Positions 1-5,964 of a stretch of 9,816 nt of DNA are shown here, piece after piece (the stretch's first letter is position 1; each line of letters begins with the position of its first letter). A program made the position numbers and the translations under genes. The notes under the pieces are model-generated. The model ran no database searches. It saw nothing but the letters and a program-made list of their open reading frames with translations, and was not told the origin of the DNA. Source of the DNA: an uncultured Eubacteriales bacterium (GTDB taxonomy: Bacteria; Bacillota; Clostridia; Oscillospirales; CAG-272); contig CATLAS010000014.1 in NCBI GenBank assembly GCA_949878535.1, positions 1 to 9,816 on the forward strand. The letters run 5' to 3'.

Positions 1-113
1 ACTGCGTGGCTCTATAGGGGGAATCCGCGTAGCACCCATATTAAAAAAGGCTCCCATGTGAGGATCCACTACGTGGCTCCATAGGAAGCTGTCGTGAAGC
101 ACAAATTTTATAA

Positions 114-269
114 GGCTCCCATGTGAGGACCTGCTGCGCAGTTCCAGAGGGAGCTGTCGCAAAGCGACTGAGGGATTGTAAATCTATCATTTAGCAGAAT
201 CTGTAAATCGGCAGTATTATACACAATCCCCCCGTCGCTAATGCGACACCCCCCTTTGCACAAGGGGGG
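114..269 (+). repeat. Foldback repeat element, copy 1
   Basis: The order is: GGCTCCC (114-120) pairing with GGGAGCT (149-155) around an inner stem (127-134 with 138-145). Next is GTCGC-AAA-GCGAC (156-168), then GGGATTGT (172-179), a core with AAATCGGCAG (205-214), and ACAATCCC (223-230). GTCGC-TAAT-GCGAC (234-247) and CCCCCCTT-TGCAC-AAGGGGGG (249-269) close the element. The right half approximates the reverse complement of the left half, so the unit is one large imperfect palindrome built from smaller hairpins. The same plan recurs at 4199-4349 and 5673-5816. Whether it acts as DNA (foldback element) or as RNA cannot be decided from the sequence. No flanking transposase or clear target duplication was seen. 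Confidence 0.75.
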
Positions 270-365
270 CAAAAATATTGAAGTGTCGACAGCGATCCAC
301 ATCCCCTTACACAAGGGGGGCATAAATATTGAAGTGTCGACAGCGATCCACATCCCTTTACACAA
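264..365 (+). repeat. Two-copy 51-bp tandem repeat
   Basis: Bases 264-314 and 315-365 are near-identical direct repeats of period 51. They differ at about two positions (A/T in the AAATAT stretch, C/T in the CCCCTT/CCCTTT arm). A diverged partial third unit starts at 366. Each unit contains GGGGGGC, an ATAAATATTG-like stretch, the palindrome TGTCGACA (first copy 284-291) and a CCCCTTACACAAGG-type hairpin. Because 51 is divisible by three, the frame stays open across the array and yields a spurious repetitive peptide. Both halves of the unit are conserved, so this is not a CRISPR repeat-spacer pattern. The near identity points to recent tandem duplication. Confidence 0.85.
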
Positions 366-542
366 GGGGGACATAAATATTATAGCGTCAGCGGTGAGCT
401 GCTTCCTTTTACACAAGGGGGCTTTAGAATGATGCTTGCGCTGTGTCGCTTTCTCTTGTGCAAGGGGAGGCGTAAATATAGCGCCAGCGGCGCACCATTC
501 TCTCTTTACTGAGGACGGTTCCCTTTTGAACAAGAAAAGTAA

Positions 543-570
543 AAGTTTGGAAACTTAAAATTTATATAAA
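543..570 (+). promoter_or_regulatory. AT-rich candidate promoter/operator before addA
   Basis: Between the repeats and the addA ribosome binding site lies AAGTTT-GG-AAACTT (543-556), a perfect interrupted palindrome. TTTATATAAA follows at 561-570 and could supply a -10 element. I see no well-spaced -35 hexamer, so this is a weak call. The palindrome could instead be an operator or chance in AT-rich DNA. Confidence 0.25.
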
Positions 571-594
571 GATTCACAGAAAGGCGGATTAAAA

Positions 595-3500
595 ATGGCA
601 GAGCGTACATGGACTGCTTCACAGCAGGCAGCGATTGATTTTTGTGGCGACAATCTGATTTTATCCGCTGCTGCGGGAAGCGGAAAAACGGCTACCCTGA
701 CCCAGCGGATTATCCGCCTTCTGACAGATCCGCGGGAGGAAGTCAGCCTGTCACGGATGCTGATTGTTACCTTTACCAACGCAGCGGCAGGGGAGCTGCG
801 CAGCCGGATTGCGGATGCGCTGACGGCAGCGCTTGCAAAGGATCCCGGCAACCGCAGACTCCTGCGGGAGCTGACAATATTGCCAGGTGCAAAAATTACC
901 ACCATTCACAGCTTTTTCCTCTCCTCGCTCCAGCCCTATTACGCACAGCTTGGATTGCCGCCGGATTTCTCCATATTGGAAGAAGCACAGGCAGCAGTGC
1001 TGCAAAAGGAAATGATGCAGGAAACGGTGGATGCGTTCTTTGATTCATCTCGCCTGGCAGATGCGGATGAGGCAGATTTCGAAGCCCTTGCAGACTGCTT
1101 TTCCGGAGGACGGGATGAAACATCACTGGACGCAGCACTGCTGTCCCTGCGGGATGGAATTGTATCAGAGGGATACTGCGCTGCTGATTTATACCGGTGG
1201 GCAGGGGAAACCCGAGCGGGCACGGGAGATTTTCTTTCGTCTGTATTCGGTGTGCCGATCCGACGGCAGATGCAGCGTGCAGGAGAGCATTTCCGACAGA
1301 TTTTTGAACGGCTTTCTGTAGAATTGTCTGCGTGTACTGACACAGAAAAGTACAGTGCGCTGGCTTTGGAATCTGCGCGGCTCGCCGGGGAGCTGACTGG
1401 CTTGGCAGATCATAGCTACGAAATAGTTCGGGCTTGGATGGAAGCGTTTACACAGCCGCGCCTATCTCCTCTGAAGACCGAAAAGCAGACGGAGGAATAT
1501 GTGCAGTTTAAAGAAGCTCGTCAGGATTTCAGTGAGGAAATTAAAAGCCTGCGGAGACTCTTTTTTCTGCCTGAGCCAGAGGAAATGGCAAGATTGATGG
1601 AGCAAAATGCTGCGATCGTCCGGGCTGCGGCGCGGGTGCTTTCGGATTTTGAAAAACGGTATACAAAAAAGAAACAGGAACTGGGACGCATCGATTTTGT
1701 TGACCTTGAAGTATATGCAAACAGGGTTTTCTGCACAGATACAGGCGCGCCAACTCCTGCGGCAATCGAAACAGGGCGGCAGTTTGACTATATTTTTATC
1801 GACGAGTATCAGGATACCAACCGTATACAGGATCAAGTGTTTTCCGCAGTGTCTGCCGGCAGCTGCCGGTTTATGGTCGGGGATGTAAAACAGTCGATAT
1901 ACGGATTCCGCGGAGCATGTCCCGAGGTGTTCACCCATTATCGAACCAGTTATGAAGCGGGGGACGGTGGACAAGCGATATTCATGCAGGAGAACTTTCG
2001 TTCCCGGCGCGCGGTAATTGATTTTGCCAACCTGATTTCCAGATATATGTTTGCAGCGGGGGACACCCCTTTTGATGAAAAAGATGAACTGGTGTGCACA
2101 AGGTCCGGGGAATCTGCTCCGGTTGAAATTTGCCTGATCCCTGCGCCGGAGGATGACGAAGAAACGGCTCCTGCAAACGCGGAGGCAGAATATGTTGCCG
2201 GACGGATTCAGGCACTTTTGCAAGGAGAAACCCTGTCTGACGGATCGCCGGTGCGTCCGGGAGACGTTGCAATTCTGCTGCGTTCCGGCAGACAGGCAGC
2301 GGCATATGCAGATGCATTGGCACGGCGGGGAATTGCCGCTGCAAACAGTGCGGCAGATCCGTTTTTTGCCTGCAGTGAAGTGATTTTAATGCTGTGCTTG
2401 TTAAACACGGCGGATAACCCCCTGCGGGATATTTATTTGGCGGGTGCAATGAAAAGCCCTCTCTTTGGGTTTTCGCTGGATGATCTGGTGAATATCCGGG
2501 GGATGGATAAAGGACCTTTATGGTACAGCGTGCAGCGCACTGCCGCATGTGCAGCACCTCTTGGAAATCGCTGCGCTGCATTTGTAGGGCAGGTGGAGGA
2601 TTGGCGGGCACACGCCCGATATATGCGCGCAGACGAGATTTTGCAGACGATTGTCCGGGACACTGGATTTTTATATTACCGCGGCGATGATAAGCGAAGT
2701 AATACTCAGATCCGGCGTTCACTGAAACTACTCACTTCCCATGCGGTAGGATGCGGCAGGCAAGGCGGCGGACTTCATGATTTTATCCGGCTTCTGAACG
2801 GTTTGATGGAGCAAAAGGACGGGGGTGGGCAGCTTCCGGCAGAGGACGCAGTGACGATAACCACAATTCATCGTTCCAAAGGATTGGAATATCCTATATG
2901 TTTTCTTTCGGATACGGCACGGAATTTCAATGTGAGAGGGCTATCAGACCGGGTGCTGTTTTGCCCGGATACCGGTCCCTGTGTAAAGCTGTATGATCCG
3001 GGTGGACTTGTCCGGTGCGACACACCCCTGCGATGTTCTGCTGCCAAAAATTTGCATGAACGGATGATTCAGGAGGAAATGCGGGTGCTTTATGTGGCGC
3101 TGACCCGCCCAAGAGAGCGGCTATATATTACCTGTATGGCGGCGGAGCCGGAGAAGGTTCTGGAACAGGCGCATGCACGGGCATCGCATTCGGCAGATGT
3201 TTATGAAATCCTTTCCTGTAATTGTCTGGGACAGTGGATCATAGACGGTGCGGCGCGGCATATGAACGCTGGTTGCTTCCGGTTTGTGATTGGTGAACAT
3301 GAGCGGGCTTGTACAGGCACAGTCTGGACGGAAAGCAGCAGGATACAGGCGTCATCTGAGGAGCAGAATGTGTGGCGGGATACCTTCCAGCAGCGGTTTT
3401 CCTTTGCGTATCCTCTGGAGCATCTGGCAAACATTCCTGCAAAGCTTACTGTGTCTGCCCTGCAGCCAGATATACTGAATCAGCAGGAACCGGAGGCGAT

Positions 3501-4149
3501 CACCATTGATCTGGAGCCTCCAGTACAGCGGGAGCGGGACACGGTAATTCCCATGCCTGCATTTCTGTCAGAACCTGGCAAAGCTACTGCTGCGCAGGCT
3601 GGTATTGCGACCCACCTGTATATGCAATTTTGTGATTACAGCAGGCTGCGCGAAACAGGGCCGGATGCGGAACTGGCATTATTGCAGGAGCAGGCGTTTC
3701 TGACCAAAGAACAGGCAAAGCTGGTGCGGCTGGAGGAAATCACAGCCTTCACTCGAACATCCATATTTGATAGAATGGTGCGCGCCCGGGAAATGCATCG
3801 GGAGTTTCGGTTCAACGCGGTGCTTCCTGCTGCTCGTTTTACAACGGATCCGGCGCTTCGTGCAAAGCTTACGGCATCCGAAACAGATATTACTGTGCAG
3901 GGTGTGGTTGACTGTATGTTTATAGATGAACAGGGACGTGCTGTGCTGTTGGATTATAAAACGGATCGGCTGACGGCGGCAGAAAAAGAAAATCCTGCCC
4001 TTGCGGCGGACAAGCTGCTATCGAGACATATGCGGCAGATTAACCTTTACAGGGAGCTTTGTGCGGATATGCTGGGTCGTCCCTTTGATGAGGTGTATTT
4101 GTATTCTTTGGCGCTTGGTGATTGTATTTCCGTGCCCAAATTCACTTAA
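595..4149 (+). CDS. addA: ATP-dependent helicase/nuclease subunit A (AddA)
   Basis: This is the UvrD/RecB-type helicase and nuclease subunit of AddAB, which resects double-strand breaks for RecA loading. The protein has 1184 residues, close to Bacillus AddA (about 1230). Visible motifs: Walker A AAAGSGKT (25-32), motif Ia VTFTNAAA (58-65), TIHSFF (103-108), Walker B IDEYQD (402-407), motif III GDVKQSIYGFRG (429-440), NFRSRR (467-472), motif V TTIHRSKGLEYP (756-767) and motif VI VLYVALTRPRERL (831-843). The C-terminal RecB-family nuclease shows H1007 (GIATHLYMQF), D1106 (VQGVVD), D1120-x-K1122 (LLDYKTDR) and QINLY (1148-1152), so it looks intact. The ATG start is preceded by AGAAAGGCGG (578-587). 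The partner addB, normally directly upstream, is not in the window: repeats fill the 594 bases before addA. No frameshift was seen. Confidence 0.97.
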   Translation: MAERTWTASQQAAIDFCGDNLILSAAAGSGKTATLTQRIIRLLTDPREEVSLSRMLIVTFTNAAAGELRSRIADALTAALAKDPGNRRLLRELTILPGAKITTIHSFFLSSLQPYYAQLGLPPDFSILEEAQAAVLQKEMMQETVDAFFDSSRLADADEADFEALADCFSGGRDETSLDAALLSLRDGIVSEGYCAADLYRWAGETRAGTGDFLSSVFGVPIRRQMQRAGEHFRQIFERLSVELSACTDTEKYSALALESARLAGELTGLADHSYEIVRAWMEAFTQPRLSPLKTEKQTEEYVQFKEARQDFSEEIKSLRRLFFLPEPEEMARLMEQNAAIVRAAARVLSDFEKRYTKKKQELGRIDFVDLEVYANRVFCTDTGAPTPAAIETGRQFDYIFIDEYQDTNRIQDQVFSAVSAGSCRFMVGDVKQSIYGFRGACPEVFTHYRTSYEAGDGGQAIFMQENFRSRRAVIDFANLISRYMFAAGDTPFDEKDELVCTRSGESAPVEICLIPAPEDDEETAPANAEAEYVAGRIQALLQGETLSDGSPVRPGDVAILLRSGRQAAAYADALARRGIAAANSAADPFFACSEVILMLCLLNTADNPLRDIYLAGAMKSPLFGFSLDDLVNIRGMDKGPLWYSVQRTAACAAPLGNRCAAFVGQVEDWRAHARYMRADEILQTIVRDTGFLYYRGDDKRSNTQIRRSLKLLTSHAVGCGRQGGGLHDFIRLLNGLMEQKDGGGQLPAEDAVTITTIHRSKGLEYPICFLSDTARNFNVRGLSDRVLFCPDTGPCVKLYDPGGLVRCDTPLRCSAAKNLHERMIQEEMRVLYVALTRPRERLYITCMAAEPEKVLEQAHARASHSADVYEILSCNCLGQWIIDGAARHMNAGCFRFVIGEHERACTGTVWTESSRIQASSEEQNVWRDTFQQRFSFAYPLEHLANIPAKLTVSALQPDILNQQEPEAITIDLEPPVQRERDTVIPMPAFLSEPGKATAAQAGIATHLYMQFCDYSRLRETGPDAELALLQEQAFLTKEQAKLVRLEEITAFTRTSIFDRMVRAREMHREFRFNAVLPAARFTTDPALRAKLTASETDITVQGVVDCMFIDEQGRAVLLDYKTDRLTAAEKENPALAADKLLSRHMRQINLYRELCADMLGRPFDEVYLYSLALGDCISVPKFT

Positions 4150-4153
4150 ACAT

Positions 4154-4350
4154 GCTTCCCCGGAAAAGGGAACTGTCGCAAAGTATAAAATTTTATAAGG
4201 CTCCCCCCAGTAAAGGGAGCTGTCGCGAAGCGACTGAGGGATGCTCCTGCTATCTATTGAAGGGCTTGCAAATCGGCAGCATGTCATAACAATCCTTTCG
4301 ACATGATCGCTGCGCTTGGGCATGTCACCTCCCCTTGTACGGGGGAGGCT
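4154..4350 (+). repeat. Composite hairpin-repeat block 2 with foldback copy 2
   Basis: This block fills most of the 279-base gap after addA. A truncated arm (GCTTCCC...GGGAACTGTCGCAAAG, 4154-4183) comes first, then the 14-base palindrome TATAAAATTTTATA (4184-4197). A full foldback copy follows at 4199-4349: GGCTCCC with GGGAGCT (4199-4205, 4215-4221), GTCGC-GAA-GCGAC (4222-4234), GAGGGAT (4236-4242), core AAATCGGCAG (4270-4279), ACAATCC (4289-4295), a stem GACATG/CATGTC (4300-4305 with 4321-4326) and CCTCCCC/GGGGAGG (4328-4334 with 4342-4348). The long arm GGGATTGT is degraded here. No terminator with a U-tract is evident, although the TTCCC/GGGAA hairpin just after the addA stop could slow transcription. 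Bases 4351-4418 show nothing I can assign. Confidence 0.75.
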
Positions 4351-4418
4351 TATGGTGGAGATGGTACGAACTTTTTCAGTTGAATAAACGGTTTGTGTTA
4401 CTACTTTGGCGGTGGAAT

Positions 4419-4422
4419 GGAG
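4419..4422 (+). promoter_or_regulatory. Ribosome binding site that sets the DUF3842 start
   Basis: GGAG lies six bases before the ATG at 4429. Two upstream in-frame starts, TTG at 4393 and ATG at 4417, lack a properly spaced purine-rich site. The 4429 start also gives the family-typical N-terminus (MKKTILIIDGQGG). Confidence 0.6.
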
Positions 4423-4428
4423 ATTGAG

Positions 4429-4854
4429 ATGAAAAAAACAATTTTGATTATAGACGGGCAGGGCGGCAGATTAGGCGCCTTGCTGATTGAGCGGGTTAAG
4501 ACATCGCTTCCCGGATTTTCTGTTACGGCGGTGGGAACAAATTCTATTGCAACTGCTGCGATGCTTCGGGCCGGGGCAGATCACGGTGCTACGGGAGAGT
4601 ATCCGGTGATTTGTGCCGCACAGCATGCGTCCTATATTGCAGGTCCGGTAGGAATTGCCATTCCTGCTTCTCTGACCGGCGAGATAACGCCTGCTATGGC
4701 GGAAGCGGTGGGACGCAGTCGGGCGGAAAAAGTGCTGATCCCGGGTGATAAATGTGCAATTCATGTGGCAGGAACTGCCAGAATGACGCTTGGGGAATAT
4801 GCGGATCTGGCAGTGGCGAAAATCCTGGAATTGGATGCGAATGAGAACAGTTAA
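4429..4854 (+). CDS. DUF3842 family protein
   Basis: This is a small conserved protein of unknown function, 141 residues, and the family is common in Clostridia. Recognised segments: the glycine-rich N-terminal stretch IDGQGGRLG (8-16) after a hydrophobic strand, which resembles a nucleotide-binding turn; AVGTNSIATAAMLRAGAD (34-51); GATGE (53-57); GPVGI (72-76); GEITPAMAEA (84-93); and KVLIP (101-105). These fit DUF3842 along its whole length, and the protein looks complete. There is no signal peptide or membrane segment, so it is probably cytosolic. It ends 43 bases before the YwlG-like gene and is probably co-transcribed with it. The reaction and partners are unknown; the nucleotide-binding idea is inference from the glycine motif only. 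Confidence 0.85.
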   Translation: MKKTILIIDGQGGRLGALLIERVKTSLPGFSVTAVGTNSIATAAMLRAGADHGATGEYPVICAAQHASYIAGPVGIAIPASLTGEITPAMAEAVGRSRAEKVLIPGDKCAIHVAGTARMTLGEYADLAVAKILELDANENS

Positions 4855-4897
4855 AGTGGAATACTATCGTAAAGATGAGAAAGGAACGGTTATTATT

Positions 4898-5443
4898 ATG
4901 TATGAAGAATTGAGAGAACAGGCACGTGCGGCAGCAGCGGAGCTTGTAGAGGCGGCTGGACTGCAAAAGGGAAATATTGTTGTTGTGGGATGTTCTACCA
5001 GCGAGGTGTGTGGGGAGCGTATCGGCACAGCGTCTGTTCCCCAGGCGGCACAGGTATTGTATGAAGGACTTATGTCTGTTTTTGCACCTTTAGGGATTTA
5101 TCTGGCGGCGCAGTGCTGCGAACATTTGAATCGTGCCATCGTCACAGAACGGGCTGCGGTGCCGGGGGCGGAACTTGTGAACGCAGTACCCCAGCCGAAA
5201 GCAGGCGGTTCTTTTGCAACAGCAGCGTATCAGGGAGCCTTGGATCCTGTGGTAGTAGAAGAAATTCGGGCAGACGCAGGACTGGATATTGGATTGACGC
5301 TGATAGGGATGCATCTGAAACGGGTAGCGGTGCCCCTACGTTTGTCTGTGAAGAAAATCGGAGCGGCAACATTGAACGCAGCGCGCACCAGACCCAAGTT
5401 TATTGGCGGCTCTCGCGCCCATTATAATGAGAAGCTTTTGTAA
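4898..5443 (+). CDS. YwlG/TIGR01440 (DUF436) family protein
   Basis: This is a conserved cytosolic protein of 181 residues, the usual length for the family that includes Bacillus subtilis YwlG. Its function is not established. Signature stretches: VVVGCSTSEVCGERIGTAS (28-46), AAQCCEHLNRAIV (70-82), a central PQPKAGGSFATAAY (98-111), and the C-terminal RPKFIGGSRAHYN (165-177). The ATG at 4898 matches the family N-terminus (an alpha helix leading into the VVGCS strand). It is preceded by AAAGGAA at about 4880-4886, a slightly long spacing. The frame stays open upstream to 4790, but that extension overlaps DUF3842 and is not family-like. The cysteines and histidine in QCCEHLNRA could be functional, which is inference. 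The gene ends shortly before a weak hairpin and the third repeat block. Confidence 0.88.
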   Translation: MYEELREQARAAAAELVEAAGLQKGNIVVVGCSTSEVCGERIGTASVPQAAQVLYEGLMSVFAPLGIYLAAQCCEHLNRAIVTERAAVPGAELVNAVPQPKAGGSFATAAYQGALDPVVVEEIRADAGLDIGLTLIGMHLKRVAVPLRLSVKKIGAATLNAARTRPKFIGGSRAHYNEKLL

Positions 5444-5453
5444 TAAAACGTCT

Positions 5454-5473
5454 GAAAGAAACTCTTTCCTTTT
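5454..5473 (+). terminator. Weak possible terminator after the YwlG-like gene
   Basis: GAAAGA (5454-5459) pairs with TCTTTC (5463-5468) around a three-base loop, followed by CTTTT. The stem is short and AT-rich and the T-run is brief, so termination would be weak at best. The position, ten bases after the stop codon, is what makes it plausible. Confidence 0.3.
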
Positions 5474-5493
5474 GCGGCGATCTATGCTACAAT
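5465..5493 (+). promoter_or_regulatory. Candidate extended -10 promoter ahead of repeat block 3
   Basis: TGC-TACAAT (5485-5493) resembles an extended -10 element. The -35 position (about 5465-5470, TTTCCT) is poor, but extended -10 promoters tolerate that. Transcription from here would run through the whole third repeat block before reaching the MBOAT gene, giving a leader of roughly 465 bases full of hairpins. It is the best promoter-like site I see between the YwlG-like gene and the MBOAT gene, but it is unproven. Confidence 0.35.
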
Positions 5494-5603
5494 AATATGA
5501 AAACTTTTGCAAGCTGTTTGCAGTAACATCAAGACAGTATCGTTAACAACCCCTCCGAGTCACAAACACAAAAGGCCCCCAGCAAAGGGAGCATAAACTT
5601 CAC

Positions 5604-5920
5604 AAGGCTCCCATGTGAGGACCTGCTGCGCAGTTCCAGAGGGAGCTGTTGAAGATCACAAATTTTAAAGACGGCTCCCTTGTGTAAAGGGAGCTGTCGC
5701 GGAGCGACTGAGGGATTGTAAATCTATCATGTAGTAGAATCTTTAAATCGGCAGTATGACACAAACAATCCCCCGGCACACCTGCGGTATGCCACCCTCC
5801 TTTGCACAAGGTGGGCATAAATATGTAGTGCAGCGGCATACTACTTCCCTTTATTGGGGGGAGGCTTGCGGAGCGGGGCGGGATGTGCGGCATGCCACCT
5901 CTCCTCGCATAGGGGAGGCT
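5604..5920 (+). repeat. Composite hairpin-repeat block 3 with foldback copy 3
   Basis: The block opens with 46 bases (5604-5649) identical to 112-157. A linker (ATCACAAATTTTAAAG, 5654-5669) leads into foldback copy 3 (5673-5816): GCTCCCTT/AAGGGAGC hairpin (5674-5694), GTCGC-GGA-GCGAC (5696-5708), GGGATTGT (5712-5719), core AAATCGGCAG (5745-5754), ACAATCCC (5765-5772), GGCACACC-TGC-GGTATGCC (5775-5793) and a CCCTCCTT/AAGGTGGG hairpin (about 5795-5815). Further units follow, including the palindrome GGCATGCC (5889-5896) and CCTCTCCT-CGCAT-AGGGGAGG (5898-5918). Bases 5691-5757 differ from 151-217 at only five positions. The block fills most of the gene-free stretch 5444-5964. Bases 5494-5603 show nothing else that I can name. 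Confidence 0.8.
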
Positions 5921-5954
5921 TACATTTGGTATTTGTTACAACAATTCCTACTTT

Positions 5955-5958
5955 GGAG
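5955..5958 (+). promoter_or_regulatory. Ribosome binding site that sets the MBOAT start
   Basis: GGAG lies six bases before the ATG at 5965. The frame stays open back to 5854, but those 37 codons are translated repeat DNA, whereas MVFSSLEFLFLYF from 5965 is the classic start of this family. Confidence 0.8.
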
Positions 5959-5964
5959 ACAATT

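Larger units (their letters stand above)
1..480 (+). repeat. Composite hairpin-repeat block 1 upstream of addA
   Basis: No gene is credible in 1-594. The stretch is a chain of hairpin-forming units. Positions 1-33 look like the right half of a unit cut by the window start. Units beginning AAGGCTCCCATGTGAGGA start at 47 and 112, joined by an AT-rich linker (CACAAATTTTATAA, near 100-113). A foldback core follows (114-269), then a run of CCCCTT/AAGGGG-type hairpins at 249-269, 303-318, 354-368, 401-421 and about 451-470, separated by spacers that begin near ATAAATAT. Bases 112-157 are identical to 5604-5649. Open frames on both strands here encode only repeated PLHKGG/PPLCKG-like peptides and are artefacts of the repeats. 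The stretch 481-542 shows nothing I can name. Confidence 0.8.

Noticed and set aside
249..421. Possible CRISPR array
   Set aside because: The 51-base units are conserved along their whole length, with no unique spacers and no cas genes in view.
241..432. Plus-strand frame encoding repeated PLHKGG peptides
   Set aside because: It is a translation of the 51-bp tandem and related hairpins, and has no ribosome binding site or recognisable domain.
108..533. Minus-strand frame of 141 codons whose C-terminal part resembles the minus-strand frame at 5600-5893
   Set aside because: The shared peptide simply mirrors the shared repeat DNA; the frame stays open because the copies align without indels.
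1462..2722. Long minus-strand frames inside addA (253 and 246 codons)
   Set aside because: They are antisense to an intact, motif-rich helicase gene and show no recognisable protein features.
4328..4348. Terminator at CCTCCCC/GGGGAGG after addA
   Set aside because: The hairpin is strong but belongs to the repeat element and lacks a T-run.
5854..5964. N-terminal extension of the MBOAT protein by 37 codons
   Set aside because: It translates repeat DNA, and the family-typical start with a good GGAG site is at 5965.
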